Source: Coffea arabica
Lineage: Eukaryota; Streptophyta; Magnoliopsida; Gentianales; Rubiaceae
Assembly (NCBI RefSeq): GCF_036785885.1
Contig: NC_092323.1
Span: 14,516,501 to 14,580,500 of the forward strand
Reading direction: 5' to 3'
Length of the DNA: 64,000 bases
Positions 21,066-33,850 of this stretch are shown one piece after another; positions within the stretch are counted from its first letter, which is position 1, and each line of letters opens with the position of its first letter. The notes under the pieces were generated by a model. The model did no database searches and had not been told where the DNA came from. It worked only from the letters and a program-made list of their open reading frames with translations. The position numbers were made by a program, and so were the translations under genes.

Positions 21066-21554
21066 GCTTGGCTGGTTCTATACATTTTAATTAACTTTTT
21101 TCTCCCTTATTTCTAGTTAATTTTTCATCTTCTTAGTCCTTTTCTGACTTAAATTTTTCCCCCTTATTTGATATTAATTGGTCATCTTGCCTAGAATATG
21201 CTTTCATATAATTATGGAGCAAACAATCTATGGAATAAAGCCAGCAGCTGAACATGTCCTATACTGTAATGAGGGTTACCCGGCAGACTGACTGCCTCCA
21301 CTTTCATAAGAGTTCAAAAACATTTGATTTTCATATGCCAAGCGATGTCATTCTTCCAATCCCAGAAGACCCAAACTAGTGTTTCATGTCTTTTGTTCTT
21401 TTGCCTAACTATGAAGTCCGCTGGCATAAACTGTTCTTTTAGCTTCTTTCTCCTTGTTTGGACATTTTAATCGTTCATTACTGCTTCTTGAGCTTCTTGC
21501 TGGAAAATTTTCTCCTTTTTTCTTATCCTATTCGCCTTTGAATTTTTCCTGGAT

Positions 21555-21643
21555 GGACCAATGATGTAATAAGAAATAAACTGCGTTATCTATCTGCAAT
21601 TTCCCAAATGGAATTGAAGATTAATTTGTCTTCCTGAGGGTCC
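21555..21643 (+). ncRNA. Box C/D snoRNA candidate C1, snR68-like
   Basis: Tandem copy of B1. The stem is ggacc (21555-21559) with ggtcc (21639-21643), now fully Watson-Crick paired. Box C is ATGATGT (21561-21567) and box D is CTGA (21634-21637). The 25S guide ctgcgttatct is retained, followed by the same non-consensus D' CTGC. The G-U to G-C change in the closing stem relative to B1 keeps pairing, as expected for a functional RNA stem. Confidence 0.65.
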
Positions 21644-21738
21644 TGTATGATAATTATCAGTCTATTCATTTTTTTTAATTTCTTTTTCGATATTGAAGCG
21701 TGTACTGGTGGTTTAATTTGTTTTAAGATCTGAGGATG

Positions 21739-21823
21739 AGCATCAGTGATGATATATGACAATTGTTATCCTTGCACTTTGATTACCGGTGAAGAAAACT
21801 ATGGGGATTGACTCTGATATGCT
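21739..21823 (+). ncRNA. Box C/D snoRNA candidate C2, target unknown
   Basis: Tandem copy of B2. The stem is agcatc (21739-21744) with tatgct (21818-21823), so the innermost pair is lost. Box C is GTGATGA (21746-21752) and box D is CTGA (21814-21817). Both guides are unchanged from B2. The changes sit beside box C, in the C' region and in the stem. Confidence 0.6.
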
Positions 21824-22117
21824 GTTCTCCTCGTTTCCCACCTCTCCGTTGAGTTGTGTCCTTTATTTTTGATGCTGTATACTCACAGTTGTTTTACCCA
21901 TGTATTCAAAATGGATTAGTGCCAAATTCAACACAAGCATTTTGGATTTGTTTGTTTTTTAAGATATTTTCTCAATTGACAAAATGGCCTTATAATGTGA
22001 TACTCCACTACTTTGATGTCTCCATGATGATTGCGCAGCCTTTGCTCAATTTTTTTAGATTTAGATTGATTCAATATTTTTTGAGCATTGCTGTGGCTTG
22101 GTCTTTATTGTCCATTC

Positions 22118-22195
22118 TGGATCAGTGATGTTAATGTTTTTACTGCATTATCTATCTGAAATCCAGTTGAGGATAGACTTACTTCCTGAGATCCA
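22118..22195 (+). ncRNA. Box C/D snoRNA candidate C3, snR68-like with altered guide
   Basis: Tandem copy of B3. The perfect stem tggatc (22118-22123) with gatcca (22190-22195), box C GTGATGT, D' CTGA and box D CTGA (22186-22189) are all kept. The guide reads ctgcattatct, with G to A at the fifth base. This puts an A opposite a C of the 25S target and weakens the duplex. C3 may be losing function while B3 and C1 keep the guide. Confidence 0.65.
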
Positions 22196-24640
22196 GTCCA
22201 TTTTATGTTTAGCATCATTAATTACCGCTCATGGATTATATTGCAAATGTGAGGTACTACCCTCCTTGCTTTTTCTTTGTCCCGGGCTTTCTTAACAATC
22301 TGGTCCCAGAAGTGAGCATTTGAATTTATCATGAAAGTTCAATTTATACGATCGCTTTTGCTTGCTATATGATGACTTTATAGTATGGAATTGCATGTGT
22401 AGTCAGCTACCTTGCACTTTTTCCTTCACTCTGTTTCAACTCTTAGAATTTTGGTCCTTTATTTTTGAGTCATTCTGTCATGTTGTTACTTGTCCCTGGT
22501 GTGCAAAATTTATTCTTGAACGTGATAATATCGTATATGTTTTTGCAGCTACTTTTTTTAATTTGCAGACATCTATTGAGGGATAAGTGTTAGATGAGAA
22601 CATATACTCCATTTGAGTTCATTTCTTGGAGCTTTGGTTCATTTTCTAGTCATTTTCTCCTGTCGCCATCTGTCATTGGCATTCACAATTCCCTTTAAGG
22701 GAATGAGAAATTCCTGTTTACTTGTGAGGTCATTCATTTCAAAAGGCTGACAATCATTCAAGTGCCAGGCTTCCTTTATGGAACTTTGTTTCCAAAGCTG
22801 GTCGCCTCACATCTGTTCTTCTTCCCCTTCATGTAATTTCAAATTTCTTGCTTCTATAGCTAAAATGAATTTTCATCCATTCACTTCCATTACTTATGGT
22901 CTGAAAAGGAGGGCTGCCTGAGCGCGTGGGGCTTTACTGTTGATCTTCTTGTATGAGAGATGCATTATGATTTTTAGCTTCCTATTTCATTAATCCCGAG
23001 TACTTTCATTGATGACAAAAAACCATGTGGTGTTTTTCACAGGATTCTCACTGCAATCGATTTTTCCAACTATTCCGGTTGAGAAGTAGGTGATAAATTG
23101 CTCCTTAGCAGAATGATACTACTGCAGTTTCGTCTAGCTCAGATTGTGTGACTAAGCTACATTGGGTTAGCTATCCAGCTGCTTCAGATTCTCCAAAATG
23201 CCGAGGTGTATTGCGTAGTCCAAGTCACCACCACCTGTAGTCCATTGGTTGATAATTTGCTGGCCAAGTTTGCTATAGCCAATCTGGAAATTACCTGTAT
23301 TATTCTCGACAATATCTACTTTCTCCAATATGTGTGTATAGTAGGGTTTATCTGCAGCTGGCAGTGTAAGTTCGACCGGTCCTGCTGCTTCTTCTTGTAT
23401 GTACCTTTCTTTTCCCTTTTGATTCTATAGTAATTTACTGTGCTCACACAGACCAGTGGATGTCAGATAAGTTCATGTGTTTATTCGTGCATTGTGCTAT
23501 AAATTCTACTCCCTCAGTTATTGGTTTCAGAATTGTTAAATCCTTTCATCTCGAACTCTCGTGCTCTCATACAACTGTGTATCACTTAGGGTCAAGTTCA
23601 TATGTTTATTGTCATTCTACTTCAAATACACCTCTGCATATTCAGTGATTTTGGTACATTTCATCTGTAAATCCTGAGTGAATATGAGGTATATATATAT
23701 ATGTAGGATTAACATCCACGAAGGGTTGTTTCTACAGCAATTCTACGAGTACAGGGATCCTTTTGCTATGGAGAAAAATGTCGTGCAGGGACGAGAACAT
23801 AGATGAATAGAAGTGCCCATTGGACATTGCTCCCTTATCATCTTAAAAGACTTGGCCACCAAATATGAGATGAGGACCTTGTCGCCCCCATCCTCTGCTC
23901 TGTGGCTCCAAAGAATTATGGAATCTTGCAACTCTTCGGCACAACTCCGTATTCCAATAATAATCAATTGATCTTCCAAACCTTCATCAATCTGGCTCTC
24001 AAGCGCAAGGTCCCACATGTGATGTGTAGGCATTCATTGTTGAAGATCTTCAAAATTCATAATCCGGCCATGGATTATTGAGAATCCGTCCACAAGTTCA
24101 TTTTCTTATACTCAATAGAATTCTCCGCAAAAGCACTTCAAATTATATGTTGAAAGATATTTGTCCAAATTCTATTGGACGCAAATGCCGGACAAATAAA
24201 ATCTAAAGGAAAGGGATTTTGAATCAAGAATTGAAGCCTTTATTTTGTGTTTTTATATTTGTGTCGTTCAGCCATTTTCTTTGTAATATCCCCAACATTT
24301 TGCACCTTAGACCGTTATACATTTCCCACGTTTTGGTCTGCCCAATATAGAGAGTATAGACCACATCATGGGTGTATATATATGCTCTTTGTATTCAAAG
24401 TTCCTTTCCCAGACAACATAACATGTGTTTAATGTCCTTCACGACATTGCCCGATATGGTCCTCAAACACTAAAACCAATCTTCACAGTTTCTGCAGGAA
24501 ATATGGTCCTCATCTCAAGGGATCTACATCACTACTTCGAGCACATTTACGCGCATTGGGCATGAACATTAAAAGTGACGTATATTTGCACTAAAACACA
24601 ACAGTTGTGGTCAACAAGCTGAATTGATGCTTAAATCATT
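22196..24640. other. Duplicated non-coding block downstream of snoRNA cluster C
   Basis: Matches 15388-18200 without the hAT-like MITE. The first half is very similar to unit 1. At about 23820-24130 unit 2 has private sequence containing a 96-codon minus-strand open frame (23743-24033) that I cannot assign to a family. The 3' flank of the shikimate kinase gene begins near 24640. Confidence 0.55.
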
Positions 24641-24934
24641 ATGTAGTGAACATGCTTACAAAGAATGCTGACAATCCTTCCTTGCTGACCACTGTAGTAT
24701 TTTACAGATAGAAGACAGAGAGATAGCCTATACATGAATTACTTTAACCCACCCTGCAGTGTCTAATGCAGCCTACTGAGGATACAGCACTGCACCCTAA
24801 AATGGTCAAAAAGAAGAGTATGTGAAACTCATGCGACCTTCGCCACTGGAAAACGAAAACAGGCACTTCAATGAATCATTGCCACATACGAGAAAAAACT
24901 TTGCCTCGTCCTCACTACTAACTCTGGTGCCTTC

Positions 24935-27900
24935 TTATTTCTTCAAGAACTTCTCAATTTGTACAAGTGCCTGCGGATATGTATATCAAGATAGCTACAG
25001 TCAGTAATAATGTCAATTCTATGCCCGCCGCCACCACTTGAAACCCAATTTTCAGAAATAGCAATGAGAGAAAATCTCCAGTAGGCAACAACCCATGTTT
25101 ATGAAGCCAGATGTGAAAGATATACAGGTTTAAGTTGTATGTTGCACGCTCAAGACGGTAACCAAAAACTAAAAAATAATATAACAGAATCTCCCTGGCC
25201 ACCCTATGGTCATGCTTATCATTCCCTACTCATAACTGCCCAAAAAAAAATGAAGAGGATAGTTGGCCTCTGATCTCAGGCATAGCGATCACCTCAAACA
25301 GATACATCCAAAGACCTAAAGAGCCAAAAATCTCATCTAATAAATCATTTCATCAACACAACACAAATTCAAGCATGGCACCTGTATGCACAGATACAGG
25401 TATAGAGAGAGATACCTCAATGGCGATTGCAGTAGGAGTGAGATTACAGACATCTTTGCATCCCAACTTAGCTGCAATATCTGCATTATGAAAACAGACA
25501 AGGAACTGAATAGAGTGGTTTTCCTTGTTCTTTCTCTTCTTTTCTGCATGTAATTTTTTTTTTTATTCTCATTCTAATTTAATTTCAGGACAGGGGTTGT
25601 ATCTAAAAATGCACAATTAAAATTGCTTAAAATCATACTCTCAAGGGAAACTCTTGCGCTGGCATTGGCATAGGCTTCTCCCCTATCCTCAAGAAGGGTA
25701 GACAAACGCCTGAGAGCCTGCTCAAAAACCAGATAGCAATCAAACAAAATATATGCTTCCAATTAATATTGAGAAAATTTAGCAGAATACAAAACCTTGG
25801 ACTGGTTCAGGTAAATTCTCCAATATAAGTACAATACACACCTTTGTATAGGCATCTCCTGATTCTCCATGCAGAAGGGGACGTGAATCAGTTCCTACTT
25901 TTGCAATTCTCCGTGCCAAGGCTTCTAAAGGTACGTCCAGCCAAACACTAATTCCTTTATGCATGTACTTCCTGAAATCATAAAGCAGCAAAAAGCCATG
26001 GTAAATAGATTGCTTAACAGTACCAAGTGAGATAGCAGAGAATAAGCATAAATGTCTCTTATGATAATACCAATTAATGGGCCGAACAACTGCACCCCCA
26101 CCTGTCGATACAACTAGCCGCTGCATTGAGGACAGCTTTCGTATTATTTCAGTCTAAAGAAAAGGAGCAGGATTAATAAGTTTATTTTACAAAGGATTAA
26201 GTAAAGCCAACAAAACAGAATTGTATGGATTACATTAATTAAAGTCAGCATTAGTAACTACCAGTAAATTAAAGATGATGTATTGTGCCCCCTGGGGATT
26301 GCTTGAAGACAAAGCATTTGCAAACAAACCCAAGAAATTAGATGAATGTCTACAAGCTACAAGGGTTTATATCAAAAGCTGTGTTGGCATCTCACCCAGT
26401 TAAAGGAGCACAATTTCTTTATTGATGCCTTGCTCTTTAGCCAAAGTTTATCTCGTACCAACTCTTTGTGTATAGTAGATCAAATTCAGGAATGCAAAAT
26501 AACAATTATGTCATAGAACAACATGTGCAAAATTATCATCATCCAAAGCTAGTCAATATATTGGCAATTTTAATCAACTTAGACTTGATCTTAATAAACT
26601 TTGGCATATTCATGTTCACCTTCATCAAGTCTCCCAATGCTTTAATCAGAATGTCTTACCTCCATGCTTTCAGTGCCTGCGTGCTTGATAGCATAATTTT
26701 CAATGATAAAATTGGAGTTATGATGCAACCAAACTTGTCAGAGAGAGAGAGGGGGGGGGGGCGTGGCTAGTGCCAAGAAGTCAAGTTCCTATTTGTTCCT
26801 TCAAACTGTGCTGAAATTGGTTTATCAATATAATTTTCCTCCAGCAAGCAAACAGATCTTTACTTTTCTGCATATTTTTTTCACATTGGGAGAACCCCAG
26901 TTTCCTTGCGGGTTTTACATGGCTCACTGTAGGTAAAATCTCTTATCAAAACCTTTTCCCTCAAAGCACTGGTGTCTAGCTACTTTCCCTTTTTCTCTAT
27001 AACTTTGGTTTTGGAGGGGATTAAGTTTCAAATAGAATTCTAACACTGAAAGAAGTGTCAAGTCCAGCATGAAGATCCTCTAAAAGCATGTTCAGATGTA
27101 TTATGTTGATGCATCAGAGATGTTGCATAAATGGAAAAATAACACTTAAAGTTACATCAGGAACCCAGCATTGCATCATGCATGAATACCAGAGCAAAGT
27201 CAACATATAAAACCATGTTTCTTTAACCAATTAGATAACAGCTGGGGGTTAACCCGAATCAGCTAGCCAACTTATAATTATAATTACCACTAAGGGTATA
27301 AAATCTACAAGATGCTCCTTTTCCATGCTTTTTCCCTCTCAATAGAGAAAGTTATTCAGCAAATAATGCACAGACATTTGCTTACATGATTGTGTGCACA
27401 AAAAGATAGAGCAAAATGTAAATGGACAAAGAGATAGTTGGGCAAAAAAGCTTAAATGATCCATCTGATAAAGAGAAGAAGTTCAAATCTTACGAATTTG
27501 AATCAGGATTATCATACAAAAAAACTTGAAAGGAAAGACACAGCACGGTATGTTAAGTGAGCTGTCAAGCTTGTACTCTTTTATATCTGTTGACACACTT
27601 CTTGTTTCCCTTGCATCACTCTATCAATGAACTGTTGAAGTCTTCCATATGTTTGAGGGCATGCAAATAAAGAAATTACGATGCTTAGTGTCTGACCTCG
27701 TTGTCTCTAAAGAAGCACTCGCCATATAACTTAAAGATCTCAGCAACAGTAGTCCCCCCAACAGCCTGCTCTATTAGCGTGTCACTGAAACATTACAAAG
27801 AAAATGACACGCTAAGCGTGGAGCAATTAAAGAGAACTCAAACAGCACTTGTCAACATAAAAAAGAAAACATGATGATGCAACTATTCTAATTCTTACTG

Positions 27901-30687
27901 CCTCGTCTATCATAAGTTTTAAATAATTAAATTTCTCAGGATCTTCAAAATCACCAAACTTCTGTTTATATTAGCACTAAGAAGTTGAAACTGTCAGATA
28001 ATGGTCCGAGAGAGAGAGAGAGGAAATGTTCTTGAGACGAACCAGTCAAAAAACGAATAGCCAAGAGTTTCGGACAAAATCCTGCCAACAGTAGTTTTTC
28101 CAGAACCCATCATTCCTGCAGTAGAAATTCCATGTAGTCATTGGCATACTCTTCTATGGTTAAGGAGTAAATGGACTCGAGGGTACTATCATTCCTGCAC
28201 TCTTCAAAATTATAAGCCTAGCTTAGCTTCATTCTGGTATTATCACTATAACTTCTGCATAGTCTGCCATTCTGTTGGATACTTTTACCTGCTGTTAAAA
28301 TCAAGCCCACCCTTACTAGAGAACATATAGATGACCTGTACATCCATCATTTCAGTTTTCTTTTACAGTTCTTCACCCAACAATAGTAAAACAGTACAGA
28401 TGAAAAAAATTTAGTAGCATTAGGTTCGTCATTGCTTTCAACTCAAAAGATAGACAAAGTGTGACCAAACAGTGCTTGTAGGTCTGAAAATCACATGCTT
28501 CATTGTCACAAGGCAGCAGGATCGTGAATGAGGCAGGCAGCTACCAGTGCCATCTTCCTCAGAAGAACTCACAAATTAGCGGATGAAAAGGAATTGGCCC
28601 AGTGGCCAGGGCCCTCCCTGCTGCCAGGTCCAGGGTTTCAACCCTGGGCCTTGCAGTTGTGGGCTGTGGAGAGGCAAAAAAAAAAAAGAAAGAAAGAAAG
28701 GCAGATGACAAGGAATAAATTAAGGCATGCGAAATTTGAAGCTTTCGTAGTGACACATTACACAAATATCATGCACACATTATAAATATCAGCAAAGCTT
28801 GAGAAAACACGGTCCAAGTTATTAAATATAGTATAATCAGATCCAGAGCTGATTACTGTTACCCTGATGTGTAAAAGCTTTATCCCAGTCCTTATGGAAG
28901 CTTATGACCAAAATGTTTAAAAGCCCACTTAAGTATCAGATCTGAGTTTGTTTTCTATCTTTTAGCAGTGTCAGGTTGGTAATCACGATCATCCAATTAT
29001 AAAGCTTATTCAGGTTTCCACAATACCCAGCAGCTGATTGAATATAGTGTGTTCAGAAGCTTGTATTACTTTGTAAAATGGTCAGACAAGTCTAAGGCAT
29101 CCAATAGAAGTGCAAGACGGTAGGTAAGTAGCAGTTCCTTTCTTCTTCCTTTGTCCCCTTTCAACACAGATTTTCTGGAATCTTTAGAATTTTATTTGCA
29201 GCATAACAAAATATGTTCCGGTAAGAACTCTGATTAGAAACTTTTCCATTGCTATTTAACACTAACTTTGATAGCAGAAACTAACTATAAGAGACAGAAT
29301 TGACTAATTTACCAATACTATATCATATAATAATCCCTGGATAAAACTGGGAACCATAAAATACAAAAAAGGAACTGACCAACAAGATATATACAGCGTC
29401 CATCTAGATATGGTTCAATGTCTTCTGACTTCTTCTGCAAGTAGAATAACAATACAAATAATGAAGTTAAAAATCTTCTAAAATGAGAATTCAGAATATT
29501 TGAAGCATCCCATGAGCTCATTTAGAAGTATACAATAGTGAATCATCAGGAGAATGTAACTTCCTAACTAGAGAATAATGTTGTCGAAAAAGTAAAGGTC
29601 AAAAAAAAAAAAATTTACCTTCAAGATCACAGCTTCATCAGAGGATGTTGGAACACTTCCAGATTCTAGCACTGAAGCTACCACAAAATTTAACAGAACA
29701 AATCAATAACTGTAAATCCAGGGTTGCCATTATCCACTTATGCATATTCTCCCTTCTTTTCTAGCATCAGGGAGGTTATAGCATCACAGGGAGCATTAAA
29801 GTTTATTAAGGAACTCGAGGCAATGCCAGAAAAAACATATCCTCAAGGTTTAGGCATAAATAATTTTTGAAAGCAAGAACTAACATTGCCCATGATCGAG
29901 AAATAAGGGGCAAAATGAATCTCAATGATCCGTGTTCTCAAGAAATTTGAATATCAACAGAGGATAAGAGTTCAAGGGTTGCCTCACCATTTCATCATGT
30001 GGAAACTAGACCTTGAAAAGGGATGTTGATGGACGCATAAATTGTCAAATATATGTTAAGGGTCCAAAGGATGACACTGAGCTGCTGAATTTATCTCTCA
30101 CTCCCTCTTGCTTTACATACTTCCCAGCTTGTTTTAAAACATATAAAACCTTGTCCTCTAATGTAGTACCCAACAAATTTAATACATAGTCAAACTATCT
30201 GAAATTTACCTAATTTAGTGATATCCAATAGTATATTCAAAAGATTTTTTCTACCATGTTCATCAGAAAACTATGTCTAGGCTAAAAATTCATTAAGTTC
30301 AGTAATACAAACATCCTGACTTCTTTCAACTGCACAGCACAATATACTACAGAAACAACTTCTGATTAGTATTTGCTTACTAAAATCAACATTACTCTTA
30401 AATGGAGCTGCATTTCATCATTATAAAATAAAAAATCAATTAAAGCTACATCAATCCAGACTACCTGAAACATTCTGCGAAGAACATGAAACTTTAAACA
30501 CCACTGATCTCTGCCCAATTACGCCTTTTCCAAATCCCAGATGACAAGAAGCAAGAGTTTGATGATGCCTCTGATCGTTTCCATTAAATCTTTTCGTATA
30601 ACGCAATGAACTACTCGGTCTCCTCATAATATTTTCGGAGCTATTCAACGTTGACCATTGCAAACTCTGTACAACTTTTGCCTCCAT
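24935..30687 (-). CDS. SK1: Shikimate kinase, chloroplastic
   Basis: Phosphorylates shikimate to shikimate 3-phosphate with ATP in the chloroplast, step five of aromatic amino acid synthesis. Ten exons on the minus strand: 30687-30465, 29677-29619, 29434-29380, 28115-28043, 27784-27697, 26153-26071, 25971-25842, 25717-25639, 25480-25416 and 24970-24935, giving 296 residues with consistent phases. Residues 1 to about 95 form a Ser/Arg-rich transit peptide. The kinase core shows Walker [10 protein letters not shown] at 113-121, the shikimate-binding Asp of FFDCD (136/138), FFRDNE with Arg 163, STGGGAV with GGG at 184-186 and the lid region SRPLL with Arg 224. SK1 and SK2 are close paralogues and I cannot say which orthologue this is. 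The divergent DRG gene starts 3.2 kb away. Confidence 0.95.
28594..28700 (+). mobile_element. Short tRNA-derived SINE in a shikimate kinase intron
   Basis: A-box-like tggcccagtgg and B-box-like ggtttcaaccctggg precede an A-rich tail. It is flanked by gcggatgaaaaggaa (28579-28593) and gcagatgacaaggaa (28701-28715), a 15-bp target duplication with two mismatches. It lies in intron 3 of the shikimate kinase gene, antisense to it. Confidence 0.75.
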
Positions 30688-33600
30688 GGAAATCCCACTT
30701 AAGAATCTTTTCTATTTTGGCTTTACACTAGTCCTACCATTCAACAAAATAAAGAAAAATTCATTTGGTTCAAAGCATCTAAACGAACAGATTATGTGCA
30801 CTATAAAACAAACAGCCCCAATTCAAGCATTTTAGATACAAAACCTGACGTGGGATGTTGGAAGAAAGGAAGAAGAGGAGTCGTTGCTGATGGGATTACC
30901 TGAAAATCAAAGAAGAGGAGAAGACCGGGAGTATTAGGTGAGTTTTTGTGCTATTTTCTTGGTGATGGTGGTTGGTGGTGGTCCTTCTTCACTATGGAGT
31001 TACTAAAAAGCTCTGTAGATGAGAATGTGGGGGGCCTCGGGGGTAGGTGTGAGAATGTGAGTGGGAAAATCAAAAATTGAAAGGCAAAAGAAAGATTTTT
31101 CAGACTGTTTTATAGGTGGCGGAAAATTTGCACGTGGTTGGGAGAATTTCTTTTTTCAAGTACATTAACGGAAACAAAGAGAAAATTGTGGTACCTAACT
31201 CCAATTTTGTTTGGTTTTCCGTGGCAAAATCTTACACCTAACTAACTCTAAAGCCTAGAGCGAAACAAGGAGCATGAACAAAGTTGGTAACTTAGGCAAT
31301 TGTACCATGCTAGGATAAAAGTTGAGAAGAACATTCTATGTCATGTCTTAGAAGATAACTTCGAAGCAACTATATTAGGATGAAACTTTTGATTTTTCTT
31401 CGTAAGAAGTGAATATGTCACTAATTTTCATGTAATATAATACGATGATTTGATAGGAATATTTTATTTTATATATAACGAGATAGTGTCAATATAATTA
31501 CATCGATTGAAATTTTATAATCTGTGTCGTATATGAGTGTACGTGTCACCGTCTTAATTTTGAAACACAACTTTGTGAGTGTGCTTATTTCATAGCATCC
31601 AATATCTAAAAAGACACCATTTACGCAATTATTGTCGGTTTTAAATTTATTATCATCTCCAGATGGCTTCAAAAGAAACAAATACGTCATCAAAAATAAA
31701 TACATAGGTAACCTATTTTTGTAACACAACTATGTTAAACTGAAATTATAAATTATATTGTCTATTCAAGAATGGCTTCATAAGAATTGAATATATATGA
31801 TCACCTATTTTTACAACATAATTATAGTCTAAAAGTTAACCATACGACTATATCAATTTAAAAAGTTATAGTTCGTTATTATGGTAAAAAAACTCAAACT
31901 CTAAAAGGGAGTTGAAAGTTCTTTCTAGTTGAAACACTGCAATCATATTATATATTTTTTATATTTTAGATGTTTACACGTTTCTTTTTTTTTTTCAAAG
32001 AATTCTAGAAATTACATTGTAATACTTGATAATAATGTGCAAAAAGTCTTTTCAACCTACAAAAATTAGTGTAAACAGTTAAACAAAAATTCCTTTTCAG
32101 AAGGGCTAGATTGATAGATAATAAATCATACGAAATCTTTAGTTCTTCACATATCTGGACTTTCACGATACTGCCATCTGCTTGTGAATTTTTCAACAGC
32201 CATCATTAGCTTATGAGAAGAGTCACATGAATGTTTACTTAATCCATCAATAAATTTCTTAATTTCTCTATTTTTTTCTATCTCTTGTATCTTAATTTCT
32301 CTATTTTTTTTTATTCTCTATTCCATCACGTGTGGCTGTCCCATTAATTGCTCAATAGTCAATTAAAATTTGTCAACTAGACAACTAAGAGTCTAGATAG
32401 CAAAATAATGCTAAATTAAAGTTTCATTTATTGTAACTATGGGTGCAAATCAGTCAAACCAAATCGAGTTTTGGCCTAATCGATTTGAACCTCAATTTAG
32501 TTTTATGAAATTTGAACTCCAGTTCGAGCTTGACGAACTCAAAATATAAGAATCAAATTCGAACTCGACTTAAATTTGAGTGGAGTTCGAGCTTAAAAAA
32601 ATTTTAAAAATAATTATTTTATTTTCAAAAATAAATAAAATAATAATTTTTTTAACAAATAATCAAATATTAGGAATATATATTAATTTTACTATTAAAA
32701 TAATATATATATAATCGAGTCGTCTCACGCGCTAATGAGTTGAATATTTTTGAGTTCGAATTTGATTTGATCAGCTTGAACTCGATGTTGACCAAGCTCG
32801 GATTCGAGCTACTCGCGAGCGATTCGATTCATTTGCAATTTACAAGCGGCTTGATTCGTTTGCAACCCTAATTGTATGCAGCCCTAATTGTAACACGCTC
32901 TTGTCTTCCGTTCCTTTGCCATTTCTCTCCTTCCGTAGCCGCTGCTCACCCATGACTATATAATTTTTTTTTCGCCTCAACCAGCCACTGATCTTCCTCA
33001 GTCCCTCCCCATTTGCTCCTCTCCCATGGCACTACAGAGTTTGTGCAGAATCCAAACAGAGAATCCTAGCAACCTTCTCCTTCCAATTTATGAAGAATCT
33101 TGACTTTAGATTCCTAGTTACACGTCCCCTTATCCATGCTAGTGCAATGAAAAGGAAAATTTTGAAACGTCCACCACAGCTAGTAGCCCAAATTAAGTCC
33201 CTTCTCCTTTTGTTTATTTTTTTTTAATTTAATTTGATTTTACGTAGAAAGAAACGTCGTCGCAATTAGGTGTGCCAGAGGAAGGGCGTATAAATATGAA
33301 AAGAAAAAAATATATAATGAGAGAAAGTAAAAATATTATAAAATAATTACAAATGATGAGTTGGCATATACTTTTATAAATGGATCAATGAATCGTCGAG
33401 TTGGCAAGTTTTAATTGATTATTGAATAACTTATGAGAGAACTCACAAGTTATTCAATGCTTAAAAATACTTCTATCCTCTCTAAAAATACATGTTAACA
33501 AAAGCATCGCAATCTCAAATGACCCTAAGCGCATGAAAAAAAAATATATATAAACTTATTTTAGAAATTAGAAAATGTCAAACTCCAAAGGATGTGAAAT

Positions 33601-33850
33601 TATATCGTATGTGAGGGTGAAATTGCCAATTAAATATCAATATGAGGACCGTAACGCAAAAAGTATAAACTCTAGAACCCTCTCTTCTTCAAAGGCTCGA
33701 GCTCTATTGTCTTCCCCCCCTTCCGACAAAAACCTTTTCTACCCAGTGTTCCAATCATCATCTCCTGCATAAATCCTATACACTCCGGCAAACGACGCCG
33801 TTTTCAGCTGAAGAGGAAGAAATCGCTCCATCTCCGTTTGGCTTTCGACA
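30688..33850. other. Divergent intergenic region between shikimate kinase and DRG
   Basis: Holds the 5' leader and promoter of the shikimate kinase gene (about 30690-31100, with a likely leader intron near 30710-30900) and those of DRG (about 33680-33850, CT-rich). Between them is AT-rich DNA with a hAT-like MITE at 32438-32886. No protein-coding signal was found. Confidence 0.5.
32438..32886. mobile_element. hAT-like MITE, GACTCGAGCTCG family
   Basis: The perfect 8-bp duplication attgtaac lies at 32430-32437 and 32887-32894. The ends are tatgggtgcaaatc and gcagccctaa. The interior (ttgaactccagttcgagctt, cagcttgaactcgatgttga, gcgattcgattcatttgc) matches 17665-18062. The two copies share an AT-rich core with taattttactattaaaataa. 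No coding capacity. Confidence 0.82.

Larger units (their letters stand above)
18482..24540 (+). repeat. Tandem duplication unit 2 (F-box C plus snoRNA cluster)
   Basis: Direct copy of about 12477-18200. It begins with the shared upstream block at about 18500-18560 and ends around 24540, where a block matching 18080-18200 (gacagtttctgcag type) fades out. It contains a private insert at about 20312-21065 and a private segment at about 23820-24130. Sequence similarity varies along the unit, from about 85% over the first half of the F-box gene to about 95-99% in the central F-box tract and the downstream non-coding block. Confidence 0.85.

Noticed and set aside
23743-24033. 96-codon minus-strand open frame (IDEGLEDQLIIIGIRSCAEEL)
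   Set aside because: Looks somewhat protein-like, but it is present only in tandem unit 2 and matches no family I recognise. No splice or start context was supportive. Left as unassigned.
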